Shown here: positions 44,882-53,133 of the stretch, piece by piece
How positions within the stretch are numbered: position 1 is the first letter of the stretch
Layout: each line of letters begins with the position of its first letter
Made by a program: the position numbers and the translations under genes
From: Christiangramia sp. OXR-203
GTDB taxonomy: Bacteria; Bacteroidota; Bacteroidia; Flavobacteriales; Flavobacteriaceae
Reading direction: 5' to 3'
Assembly: GCF_034372165.1 (NCBI RefSeq)
Contig: NZ_CP139698.1
Location: forward strand, 3,038,001-3,102,000
Length of the DNA: 64,000 nucleotides
The notes under the pieces: model-generated
The model's input: only the letters and a program-made list of their open reading frames with translations
Database searches by the model: none
Told to the model about the DNA's origin: nothing

Positions 44882-45685
44882 TTAGATTCGTTTTTTATTC
44901 TTGTAAGCTACCAACATATCGATAAGAAGAATAGATGCATCTTCCATATCGTTTACAATGCTATCAATCTTAGCAATGATGTAGTTGTAGAAAATCTGAA
45001 GAATAATCGCAACGATCAAACCAAATACAGTTGTAAGAAGTGCTACTTTAATACCACCTGCTACAAGTGAAGGCTGCATATCTCCAGCTGCTTCAATACG
45101 GTCAAACGCCTGAATCATCCCGATTACAGTACCCATGAAACCAAGCATTGGTGCAAGTGCAATAAATAAAGATACCCAAGAAACATTCTTCTCAAGTTGT
45201 CCCATTTGAACACCACCGTAAGCAACTACTGCCTTCTCAGCAGCTTCGATACTTTCGTCTGCTCTGTCAAGACCCTGGTAGTAAATTGAGGCAACAGGTC
45301 CCTTTGTATTTCTACAAACTTCCTTAGCTGCTTCTACTCCACCACTATGAAGTGCATCCTCAACATTTTGAGCCAACTTCTTAGTATTCGTTGTAGATAG
45401 GTTTAAAAAGATAATTCTCTCAATGGCAATTGCCAGACCAAGAATTAAACACAAAAGTACGATTCCCATAAAACCTGGACCACCTTCGATGAAACGTTTC
45501 TTAAGCTCCTGGTGAAAACCAAGTTCTTCTTCTTCCAGATCATCACCGGCCATTGCTTCTTCGTCATCCTGTACAAAGCTCACAATCGTTCCTGGCAAAT
45601 TATTCGTACCGTTAGCCGCCTGTAGATTATAGGTTCCAAGAACCGTAATCGCGGCGATTACCAAAATAGAAAATAATCTTTTCAT
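44882..45685 (-). CDS. MotA/TolQ/ExbB proton channel protein
   Basis: A 267-residue inner-membrane protein with an N-terminal leader-like segment, an acidic stretch (DDEEAMAGDDLEEEEL) and three spans. GPVASIYYQGLDRA and the channel region WVSLFIALAPMLGFMGTVIGMIQAFDRIEAAGDMQPSLVAGGIKVALLTTVFGLIVAI are the ExbB/TolQ signature. With the two ExbD proteins it should form the proton-driven motor for TonB, supplying the TonB receptor found upstream in this window and others elsewhere. Confidence 0.93.
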   Translation of the reverse strand: MKRLFSILVIAAITVLGTYNLQAANGTNNLPGTIVSFVQDDEEAMAGDDLEEEELGFHQELKKRFIEGGPGFMGIVLLCLILGLAIAIERIIFLNLSTTNTKKLAQNVEDALHSGGVEAAKEVCRNTKGPVASIYYQGLDRADESIEAAEKAVVAYGGVQMGQLEKNVSWVSLFIALAPMLGFMGTVIGMIQAFDRIEAAGDMQPSLVAGGIKVALLTTVFGLIVAIILQIFYNYIIAKIDSIVNDMEDASILLIDMLVAYKNKKRI

Positions 45686-45750
45686 TACTGTTTGTCTTAA
45701 TTTAATTAGTTAAAGGTTAAAGATATAAATTATTTTTAATAAACACTTAG

Positions 45751-45838
45751 CAGAGAGGAAGGGATTCGAACCCTCGATACGCTTGTGACGTATACACACT
45801 TTCCAGGCGTGCGCCTTCGACCACTCGGCCACCTCTCT
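45751..45838 (-). tRNA. tRNA-Ser (anticodon GGA)
   Basis: On the minus strand the acceptor arms AGAGAGG and CCTCTCT frame an 88-base gene with discriminator G, as serine tRNAs require. The anticodon arm GCCTGGAAAGTGTGT-like segment gives anticodon GGA (loop CTGGAAA). The long variable arm (TATACGTCACAAGCGTAT) is typical of class II tRNA-Ser, and GGTTCGAATCC is the T loop. CCA is not encoded. Confidence 0.95.
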
Positions 45839-45902
45839 GTATTTGTTAGGCTCGGCAAATAACGAAAAAAATAATTACCCGTCAAGAAACCCGCCATTAA
45901 TT

Positions 45903-46931
45903 TTAAGACATTTCACCTCGAAGTGAGGTTTCGAAGATCGTTTTGAAAACTTTTGGAGATAAGTCTTTACCTATCAGGTACATTAGTTTACTTACCGCAG
46001 CCTCGGTAGTGATATCCTTTCCGGAAACTACCCCTACTTTCTTAAGACCTACACTGGTTTCATACTGCCCCATGTTAACACTTCCGGCTACGCATTGCGT
46101 TACATTGACCACAAAAAGCCCTTCTTTTATCTTCTTCCGAAGAAGTTCGAGAAACCAGGATGAATTTGGTGCATTCCCACTACCATAAGTCTCTAACACC
46201 ACTCCTTTTAGTCCAGGTTTAGCCAGAATATGCTCCACCGTACTCTCGCTTATTCCCGGGAACATTTTTAATACGAGTATATTATCGTCAAAACCTGTAT
46301 GTAATTTTGTTTTCTGCTTTCTATTAGGAGCCCAAAGCGCCTTGTAATTGACCGAAAGATAAACACCAGACTCTGCCAGAGCAGGATGATTCATAGAAGA
46401 AAAAGCCTGAAAATGCTCGGCATTGATCTTCGTAGTTCTGTTCGCCCGGTATAATTTGTATTCAAAATAAAGTCCGACTTCAGAAATAACCGGCTTTCCA
46501 TTTTTTCTTAAACCTGCAACCTGAATACTTGTAATAAGGTTTTCCTTTGCATCTGTTCGCAGATCCCCAATAGGTAACTGCGAACCAGTAAAAATGATTG
46601 GTTTCGTTAGATTTTCGAACATAAAACTAAGGGCGGAAGCCGTATACGACATCGTATCGCTACCATGCAGAACCACAAATCCATCATAATCATCGAATCG
46701 TTCATGGATCACATTCGCGATCTTGACCCAGTATTCGGGATTCATATTAGAAGAGTCGATAGGATCACCAAATGTCATGGTTTCGATCTCATGCTCAAGG
46801 ATCTTCAATTCCGGAATATTATGCAAAAGCTCATCAAAATTGAAAGCTTTTAATGCACCAGTCTCATAATCTTTGATCATCCCAATGGTACCACCGGTAT
46901 AAACAAGTAGTATCTTGGAATTATCCTTCAT
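45903..46931 (-). CDS. ansA: L-asparaginase, type I
   Basis: Hydrolyses asparagine to aspartate and ammonia. The 342-residue cytoplasmic protein has the two threonine motifs, LVYTGGTIGMIKD near the N-terminus and VVLHGSDTMSYTASALSFM about residues 85-103, with the Thr-Lys-Asp region FTGSQLPIGDLRTDAKENL following. No signal peptide, so the cytoplasmic type I class. Its start overlaps the end of the acyltransferase gene by 11 bases. Confidence 0.93.
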   Translation of the reverse strand: MKDNSKILLVYTGGTIGMIKDYETGALKAFNFDELLHNIPELKILEHEIETMTFGDPIDSSNMNPEYWVKIANVIHERFDDYDGFVVLHGSDTMSYTASALSFMFENLTKPIIFTGSQLPIGDLRTDAKENLITSIQVAGLRKNGKPVISEVGLYFEYKLYRANRTTKINAEHFQAFSSMNHPALAESGVYLSVNYKALWAPNRKQKTKLHTGFDDNILVLKMFPGISESTVEHILAKPGLKGVVLETYGSGNAPNSSWFLELLRKKIKEGLFVVNVTQCVAGSVNMGQYETSVGLKKVGVVSGKDITTEAAVSKLMYLIGKDLSPKVFKTIFETSLRGEMS

Positions 46932-48054
46932 TAAGTCCCAGTTTATTAATTACAGGATTCGCGTACATTAACAGGTAACTATTCAAAGCCAGCGGATTTT
47001 TGATATCCACCCGCCTGCTCACTCTGCGATCAAACTGTCTTTTTTCCTTTTCTGTGTATTTATCTGTAAATCGCTCTTCGTTTCTTAGCAGATCACAGGC
47101 TATATAGTTCGATGGCCATAACTTATAATTTTTATGGATCGCTTTATCAATGAGTTTGGAAACTGCCTGAAGCTGATCATTGACTGAAAGATTCTGCTTA
47201 CGAATATAATCGAGGTCTTCCGTAGTGATCACTTTGCCCGCATTCAAGCGTATTCTACCTTTCTGTCCCATCGCGCCCTGCATGATACTGTTAAAGTCTT
47301 CATTTGCGCTTTTCTTATATTCTTCCTGCATCCTTTTTGCCAATACTTCCGGCATTTTAAGCATATCTGTAGGATCAAATTCATAAGAAATGGAAACCGG
47401 TACTATTTTGATCTTGGCAAGGTAATCGAGAAGGTCCAGGTCACCCTTGGCCATCCCGATCATCTTGAGAACGCCCTGCTGAGTCACATCATTACCGTCT
47501 TTGGTTCGTCCTTCTCTTTGCGCCATCCAGATCGATCTTGAATCTTCGAGTAATCCTCTTGTATATTCTGAAAGGCGCATGGAACTTTTTAGCATCTCAC
47601 GCGGACTCTGATTTCGAAGGACCAAAAAATTACGATTCAACTTTGCCAGGGCAGCCAGGAAAGGTTTCTGTACCAGGTTATCACCAATAGCTGAAGCAGT
47701 CATGACCAGGTCATGATTATACAGCGTATAATTAAGTAATGAAGTATCTAAAAGAATATCCCTGTGATTGGAAATATAGAAGTATGATTCTTCCTGATCA
47801 AGTTTGTCGAAACCACGGTCACTAAGACCCTCACTGGTTTTCTCCAGAACTTTCTCTACACTATAGTAAATCACCTTGCTTTGAAAATCCCTAATAGAAT
47901 AACAATCTGCGAGTATGGTCCTTATCTCGTCATATTCCAGATCGGGAAAGGTAAATTGCAGAAGCGCTTTTACCATAGGGTGTTTCACATACTGCTGCAA
48001 AGCAGGATTTACCTCTTCATCGTCGTAAAAACGTATATCATCAAAATTTTGCAC
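46921..48054 (-). CDS. PlsC-type acyltransferase
   Basis: A 377-residue protein with the acyltransferase block I motif ISNHRDILLDTSLL (NHxxxxD, about residues 91-104), followed by QSPREMLKSSMRLSEYTRGLLED and WMAQREGRTKDGND, the glycerol-phosphate-binding blocks. Acylates glycerolipid intermediates or a similar acceptor at the inner membrane; no membrane span is obvious. Upstream gene of the pair with ansA. Confidence 0.85.
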   Translation of the reverse strand: MQNFDDIRFYDDEEVNPALQQYVKHPMVKALLQFTFPDLEYDEIRTILADCYSIRDFQSKVIYYSVEKVLEKTSEGLSDRGFDKLDQEESYFYISNHRDILLDTSLLNYTLYNHDLVMTASAIGDNLVQKPFLAALAKLNRNFLVLRNQSPREMLKSSMRLSEYTRGLLEDSRSIWMAQREGRTKDGNDVTQQGVLKMIGMAKGDLDLLDYLAKIKIVPVSISYEFDPTDMLKMPEVLAKRMQEEYKKSANEDFNSIMQGAMGQKGRIRLNAGKVITTEDLDYIRKQNLSVNDQLQAVSKLIDKAIHKNYKLWPSNYIACDLLRNEERFTDKYTEKEKRQFDRRVSRRVDIKNPLALNSYLLMYANPVINKLGLNEG

Positions 48055-48104
48055 CTATCTCTAATATTAGTTCAACAAATGAACAAAATTTATGTTTAAC
48101 AGCT

Positions 48105-48872
48105 TTAGATTCCAAAGACTTCCTTTGAGTTTTTGGTAGTTACCTCAGCAATAGTCTCCACTGGGAGTTCATATAATTCAGCTAATTTCTCGGCAACCTT
48201 TATTATATAGACAGGATCATTTCTTTTTCCGCGGAAAGGTTTAGGAGCCAGGTATGGAGCATCTGTCTCAAGAACGATCTGCTCTAGCGGAATTTGAGCC
48301 ATGAATTTGTCGATTCCACCGTTTTTGAAAGTGACCACTCCTCCAATGCCGAGTTTCATATTATAAGAAAGTGCCTTTTGCGCCTGCTCAAAATTCCCAG
48401 TGAAGCAATGAAAGATTCCAAAAAGATCATCACCTTTTTCTTCTTCTAATACTGAAAATACCTCATCAAAGGCATTACGACAATGAATAACTATTGGAAG
48501 TTTATACTTTTTTGCAAGCTGTATCTGTCTTCTAAATGCGTCCTGCTGAATTTCCAGTGTAGATTTATCCCAATACAGATCGATTCCAATTTCACCTACA
48601 GCGTAAAATTCACGCTTTGCAAGTTCCTCTTCCACATGCTTTAATTCATCTTCATAATTCTCCTGCACATGAGTAGGATGTAATCCCATCATCAAAAATA
48701 TGTTATCTGGAAATGCTTTTTCCAGCTCATACATACTTTGGGTAGTTTCTGAATCTATCGCCGGAATGAAAAAACGGGTCACATTTTGAGCGATGGCATC
48801 CTGAATAAGTTGTTGCCGATCGCCATCAAATGAGTCACTATATAAATGAGTGTGCGTATCTGTAACTGTCAT
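48105..48872 (-). CDS. tatD: TatD-family metal-dependent DNase/hydrolase
   Basis: A 255-residue TIM-barrel hydrolase. Metal ligands: DTHTHLYSD at the N-terminus, VGEIGIDLYWD, IVIHCRNAF and VLETDAPYLAPKPFRGKRNDP. The start is ATG 48872; a longer frame to 48899 runs through the promoter. The -7 element TACTTTTG ends four bases before this ATG, so the message probably has almost no leader. Confidence 0.92.
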   Translation of the reverse strand: MTVTDTHTHLYSDSFDGDRQQLIQDAIAQNVTRFFIPAIDSETTQSMYELEKAFPDNIFLMMGLHPTHVQENYEDELKHVEEELAKREFYAVGEIGIDLYWDKSTLEIQQDAFRRQIQLAKKYKLPIVIHCRNAFDEVFSVLEEEKGDDLFGIFHCFTGNFEQAQKALSYNMKLGIGGVVTFKNGGIDKFMAQIPLEQIVLETDAPYLAPKPFRGKRNDPVYIIKVAEKLAELYELPVETIAEVTTKNSKEVFGI

Positions 48873-48876
48873 ATCG

Positions 48877-48884
48877 CAAAAGTA
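48877..48884 (-). promoter_or_regulatory. -7 promoter element of tatD, next to the start codon
   Basis: TACTTTTG on the minus strand; only CGAT separates it from the ATG, which would give a leaderless or near-leaderless transcript. Confidence 0.65.
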
Positions 48885-48942
48885 AGATATGCAACACAAT
48901 CATAAAACCAATTTAGCTGAAGTTCTTGTTACCGAAAGGTTT

Positions 48943-49998
48943 TTATACTGAAACCGAATGCTTTTCAGCGATCTTCCCGGCGAGATAAGCAGCATCTTTC
49001 TTGATTCCGCCCAGGGTTGCAGAACCTCTGGTATGAAGCCAGGGCAGACCTATAAAATAAAGACCTTCCATATTACTTACTCCGCGATAATGTTCAGGAT
49101 AGCCGTTTTTTGCCAGTTCCAGTCCTTCGATCCATTCAAAATTTGGTCGGTAACCAGTAGCCCAGACGATATTCTTTATATCCCGAAGTTCTTCCTTCTC
49201 GGTAAGAATACGTTCGTTTTCAGCATCTTTCGTTTTACCCACAGCGCTAACATTTTCTCTGGCCAGAATCCCTTTTACGTCTGTTCCAATTACGGGTTGC
49301 CGCGAATTACTGATCTTTTTTCCCAGCCATGTATCTCTACTGAAGCTTAAAAAACCAGATTTTGTAAACCACCACCATAATGTTTTACCCAATATTTCCT
49401 GCGGAAGTACTTTTACATCTGTAGTTCCTGAAAAATAGGTTTTACGATTACTTTCAGAGATTTCATCGAGGATCTGAAATCCGCTATCTCCGGCTCCTAC
49501 CACCATCGCAGGACCTGCCTGTAACTGGTCTGGATTCTTATAATAGTTGCTATGAATCTGAAAAACTTCAGAAGATATCTTTTTAGAGAAAGCTGGTGTA
49601 TAGGGAATATGAAATGGCCCGGTAGCAATAACTACATTTCTGGCTTTTAGATCACCTTGCGGCGACTTCAGCAGAAAATGATCATTTACTCGGGTGATTT
49701 TTTGAATATAAGTTTCTAACTGAACCGGAATATCAAACTTCTGCACGTATTTTTTAAAGTACCCAGCTACTTCAGTTTTAGATGGATAATGTCCTTTTTC
49801 GGCTGGAAATTCCATCCCGGGCATATTATTAAATTCAGAAGGAGTAAAAAGAGTAAGAGAATCCCATCGATTCATCCAGGAAGCACCAATTTCGTCTTCT
49901 TTATCCACTACCAGGAAGTTATGACCCTGTTGTTTTAGATAATACGCCATGGCCAAACCTGCCTGTGCCGCTCCTACCACGATAAAATCCAACATCAT
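48943..49998 (-). CDS. FAD-dependent monooxygenase-like oxidoreductase (CzcO/FMO type)
   Basis: A 351-residue flavoprotein. FAD motif IVVGAAQAGLAMAYYL at the N-terminus, followed by IGASWMNRWDSLTLFTPSEFNNMPGM; NADPH motif MVVGAGDSGFQILDEI (about residues 168-183) and FPNI-like WATGYRPNFEWIEG (ATGY motif). This is the small flavin-containing monooxygenase-like group, often annotated CzcO. Substrate unknown. Two ATG codons in tandem at the start. Confidence 0.88.
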   Translation of the reverse strand: MMLDFIVVGAAQAGLAMAYYLKQQGHNFLVVDKEDEIGASWMNRWDSLTLFTPSEFNNMPGMEFPAEKGHYPSKTEVAGYFKKYVQKFDIPVQLETYIQKITRVNDHFLLKSPQGDLKARNVVIATGPFHIPYTPAFSKKISSEVFQIHSNYYKNPDQLQAGPAMVVGAGDSGFQILDEISESNRKTYFSGTTDVKVLPQEILGKTLWWWFTKSGFLSFSRDTWLGKKISNSRQPVIGTDVKGILARENVSAVGKTKDAENERILTEKEELRDIKNIVWATGYRPNFEWIEGLELAKNGYPEHYRGVSNMEGLYFIGLPWLHTRGSATLGGIKKDAAYLAGKIAEKHSVSV

Positions 49999-50010
49999 TT
50001 AACTTTTTTG

Positions 50011-50018
50011 CAAAAGTA
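50011..50018 (-). promoter_or_regulatory. -7 promoter element for the FAD oxidoreductase gene
   Basis: TACTTTTG on the minus strand, 13 bases before the ATG at 49998. Confidence 0.6.
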
Positions 50019-50051
50019 CGCTTATTTAAAGGTTTCTGAAAATCAGATCTT

Positions 50052-50549
50052 TCAGAATATAAGCTCCTTATAACTCCAGAATTGGTAAAGGAAGAGGATA
50101 AGAAATGCAAAGGTGACGATGAATTCCATAAAGCTTGAAGCCAGCAGACCAAGAAAAGAACCGAAAGCAGCCTTTCCAGCGGTCCTGGAATCAGATTTAT
50201 TTAGAATTTCTCCAATGAAAGCACCTACAAAGGGACAAATAAGAATTGCGAATGGGAATGGAGCAAAGATCCCAATGATCAAACCTATAGTCGCACCGAT
50301 CATTCCTTTGCGGCTTCCTCCAAATTTCTTGGTTCCCATTGCTGGAATGGCAAAATTCAGAATATAAAAAAGGATGGCAACAAAAAGCGTGATTCCAAGG
50401 AAAACGTAATTCACTCCTACTCCTGGAATAAGGAAAAATATAAGCAGCCCAATCCAGCTCAAAGGCACTCCGGGCAAGACCGGCAGAAAACTTCCCAGGA
50501 TTCCCAGGATCATAAAAATCGCTGCCACACTTAACAATACTATCTCCAT
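50052..50549 (-). CDS. DUF456 membrane protein
   Basis: A 165-residue protein with about five spans and the DUF456 features LGSFLPVLPGVPLSWIGLLIF, KFGGSRKGMIGATIGLIIGIF and CPFVGAFIGEIL. Gly-rich helical hairpins are typical. Function unknown. Divergent from the blaI-type gene, whose operators lie between them. Confidence 0.85.
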   Translation of the reverse strand: MEIVLLSVAAIFMILGILGSFLPVLPGVPLSWIGLLIFFLIPGVGVNYVFLGITLFVAILFYILNFAIPAMGTKKFGGSRKGMIGATIGLIIGIFAPFPFAILICPFVGAFIGEILNKSDSRTAGKAAFGSFLGLLASSFMEFIVTFAFLILFLYQFWSYKELIF

Positions 50550-50596
50550 ACTATTTCTTTTTCTGAACGAAGATAATCAACTTAATTTCATTTTTT

Positions 50597-50630
50597 AACT
50601 AAATAATTAGTTCAAACTAAAAGATTAGTT
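50597..50630 (+). promoter_or_regulatory. two BlaI-type operator dyads
   Basis: Two dyads of the same form stand side by side: AACTAAATAATTAGTT (50597-50612) and AACTAAAAGATTAGTT (50615-50630), with perfect AACTAA/TTAGTT arms and centres 18 bases apart. They lie 30 bases before the blaI-type ATG and probably overlap its promoter (TAGCTTTA at 50637). This fits autorepression by a BlaI/MecI dimer, whose known operators are similar TACA/TGTA-type dyads. Confidence 0.75.
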
Positions 50631-50659
50631 CTATATTAGCTTTAACTTATTCATTTACC

Positions 50660-51019
50660 ATGAAACAATTGACCAAAGCAGAGGAAGAGATCATGCAGAT
50701 TCTCTGGTGTTTAAAAGAATCTAACGTAAACGGAATCATTGATGAAATGCCCGAGCCCAAACCGGCTTACAATACGGTTTCGACGATCGTAAGAATCCTG
50801 GAGAATAAGGAATTTGTGGATCATAGAAAAAAAGGAAAAGGTTACATCTATTTTCCGAAAGTTGAAAAAGAGACCTATAGCAACCAGAGCATCAACCAAT
50901 TGATGAACAATTATTTTAACGGTTCATTTCAAAGTATGGTTAGCTTTTTTATGAAAAAGAACGAGATGAAATCAACAGATCTCGAAGCAATTTTAAAAGA
51001 AATCAATAAAGATAATTAG
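50660..51019 (+). CDS. BlaI/MecI-family repressor
   Basis: A 119-residue regulator of the penicillinase repressor family. The winged helix is MKQLTKAEEEIMQILWCLKESNVNGIIDEMPEPKPAYNTVSTIVRILENKEFVDHRKKGKGYIY; the C-terminal helices should dimerise. BlaI proteins are inactivated when a BlaR1-type peptidase is activated by an external signal. Here the M56 peptidase gene follows with a one-to-two-base gap, and two matching dyads lie upstream. Confidence 0.93.
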   Translation: MKQLTKAEEEIMQILWCLKESNVNGIIDEMPEPKPAYNTVSTIVRILENKEFVDHRKKGKGYIYFPKVEKETYSNQSINQLMNNYFNGSFQSMVSFFMKKNEMKSTDLEAILKEINKDN

Positions 51020-51021
51020 TG

Positions 51022-52632
51022 ATGGAACATTATATCATCCAGGTAATTTTATTCCAGCTGGCATTTTTCGTGATCTACGAAGTATTGCTGGAAAAAGAAA
51101 CCTTTTTTAAACTTAACCGTGCGTACTTAATTGCCACTCCTATTCTGTCGTTTCTAATACCATTTATTAAAATTGGGAGCTTACAGCAAAGTGCACCAGC
51201 ACGCGTCATGCAACAATTCAGTGATCAAACAATGATCTTAATGCCCGAGATTATGATTGGTGGAACCTCGAACGTCGCATCTACGAATCCTGTTCAGGCA
51301 GATCTATCGTTCAACTGGTTGTCCTGGTTATATCTTGCAGGGGTAGTCATTAGTTTAAGCATATTTATTTTCAAGCTTATTAAACTTCAGAAGATCGCTC
51401 GAAAAAGTAAAATTCTTCATGCTCGCTATTACGAGCTAAGAGAGGTTCCAAATTCTGATACTGCTTTCACCTATTTCAACAAATTATACATAGGCGACCA
51501 GATTTCAGAAAAAGATCGACAGCATATCATCACTCATGAACTGGTGCACCTGCACGATCATCACGGTTTTGATTTGATGGTTTTCGAGTTATTGAAAATC
51601 CTGTTCTGGTTCAATCCGCTTATCTATATTTTCCAGTCACGTCTGGCCACGCTTCATGAGTATATTGCTGATAGTACCACCGTTCAGAAATCGGGAAAAA
51701 AGCAATATTTCGAACAGTTGCTAAATACCGCCTTCGGAACAGAAAACTTTTCATTCACCAATCAATTTTTTAGTCATTCATTAATCAAAAAACGAATCAT
51801 TATGTTACAGAAAAATCAATCATCCAACATTTCAAAATTCAAGTTTTTACTCATCGTTCCCATGCTAATGCTAATGCTCACTTATGTAGCATGCTCCGAT
51901 GATAATTCACCAGAACAATTGACAACTGCAGACGTAAAGGGCGCTTCTGATGAGGAATTAAAACAATCTCTACGGGATGAACTTAAAATTATGCAGGAAG
52001 AAGGTGTTGAATTTTTCGAAATTGCTGATGCATTTATGATAGAAAAGGAAAAACACGTTAAGTCCAAGGAAGCATTTTATCGATTTCAGGTTTACCTAGA
52101 GATGATACACCAGAATGCCATGGAAAGATCAATGAGAGATGGCACATATAATAAAGAAGAAGATAAGGAATGGCAGAATCGAATGAATCAAACCTATGAT
52201 GAATATGTCGCCTACAGAAAAAGTCAGCCGGTAGAAATTGAAGTAGTAGAAGATAACAGTGCATATGATAATGCTTCCGAAGTACCATTTGCCGTAATCG
52301 ATAAAGTTCCTGCCTTTCAGGAATGTGACCAGTGGGTGGATGACGCCAGAAAAAACTGTACTTCTTCTGAAATTTCAAAATTCGTCAACAAGAATTTCAA
52401 TACTTCCCTGGGAAAGGAATTAGGACTTGAAGGAATAAATCGTGTTATCGTTCAATTCAGAATTGATGAAAACGGACAGGTTCAGGATATTAGGTCAAGA
52501 GCTCCGCATCCGAGATTAGAAGAGGAAGCTAAAAGAGTAATTTCTGAACTTCCATCATTTATTCCTGGAGAACAAAATGGTCGTGCCGTAAGTGTCATGT
52601 ATAGTTTACCAATCGCATTTAAGGTCCAATAA
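51022..52632 (+). CDS. BlaR1-like M56 peptidase fused to a TonB C-terminal domain
   Basis: A 536-residue membrane protein. Spans at about residues 5-21, 35-50 and 102-120 precede the cytosolic zinc peptidase with HELVH (His172, His176) and the downstream ligand region LHEYIADSTTV; a last span is at about 275-293. The extracytoplasmic part has a charged helical region and then a TonB-C-like domain from about residue 420 (FVNKNFNTSLGKELGLEGINRVIVQF to IAFKVQ) in place of a penicillin-binding sensor. ATG 51022 is preferred to the in-frame GTG overlapping the blaI stop. Confidence 0.9.
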   Translation: MEHYIIQVILFQLAFFVIYEVLLEKETFFKLNRAYLIATPILSFLIPFIKIGSLQQSAPARVMQQFSDQTMILMPEIMIGGTSNVASTNPVQADLSFNWLSWLYLAGVVISLSIFIFKLIKLQKIARKSKILHARYYELREVPNSDTAFTYFNKLYIGDQISEKDRQHIITHELVHLHDHHGFDLMVFELLKILFWFNPLIYIFQSRLATLHEYIADSTTVQKSGKKQYFEQLLNTAFGTENFSFTNQFFSHSLIKKRIIMLQKNQSSNISKFKFLLIVPMLMLMLTYVACSDDNSPEQLTTADVKGASDEELKQSLRDELKIMQEEGVEFFEIADAFMIEKEKHVKSKEAFYRFQVYLEMIHQNAMERSMRDGTYNKEEDKEWQNRMNQTYDEYVAYRKSQPVEIEVVEDNSAYDNASEVPFAVIDKVPAFQECDQWVDDARKNCTSSEISKFVNKNFNTSLGKELGLEGINRVIVQFRIDENGQVQDIRSRAPHPRLEEEAKRVISELPSFIPGEQNGRAVSVMYSLPIAFKVQ

Positions 52633-52651
52633 TAAATTCAAAAACAAGATT

Positions 52652-53122
52652 ATGAGAATCAATAAAATTAAAAATCTACTTAGCCTCTTTGTATTGCTAA
52701 TTTCTTTTTCAGGCTTCAGCCAGGATATGGCTACACCCTTTGCGGTGGCAGATAAAACACCGGTTTATCCTGGATGTGAATCGCTAACAGGCAACGATCA
52801 GAAAGATTGCACGGTGGAGCGAATCACCAATCATGTCAACAAAAATTTCAACACCGCTTTGGGAAAGGAATTGAATCTTAGCGGTCGCCAACGTATCGTC
52901 GTGAAATTTGTGATAGGACAGGACGGTAAAATTAGAGAGGTTGAATCAAGATCTCTGGCAAAAGAGGCTGAAGTAAGAGCCAGCCTGCAAGCTGAAGCCA
53001 CTCGCGTGATATATTCATTACCGAAGATGCAAGCGGGTGAATTTGAAGGTGAGAAAGTCGCGATCGCCTATGCTTTACCCATAGAATTTGCTACGCCTCA
53101 AAAAGAAAATAAGAACGGATAA
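52652..53122 (+). CDS. free-standing TonB C-terminal domain protein (first copy)
   Basis: A 156-residue secreted protein: signal peptide (NLLSLFVLLISFSGFSQ) then a TonB-C-like domain. Its segments HVNKNFNTALGKELNLSG, RIVVKFVIGQDGKIREVESRS and GEKVAIAYALPIEF are close copies of the end of the M56 protein encoded just upstream, so it arose by duplication. It has no membrane anchor and no Pro-rich linker, so it is not a classical TonB. Possibly a decoy or partner for the M56 sensor domain. ATG 52652, 19 bases after the M56 stop. Confidence 0.85.
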   Translation: MRINKIKNLLSLFVLLISFSGFSQDMATPFAVADKTPVYPGCESLTGNDQKDCTVERITNHVNKNFNTALGKELNLSGRQRIVVKFVIGQDGKIREVESRSLAKEAEVRASLQAEATRVIYSLPKMQAGEFEGEKVAIAYALPIEFATPQKENKNG

Positions 53123-53133
53123 TATTCAATAAT

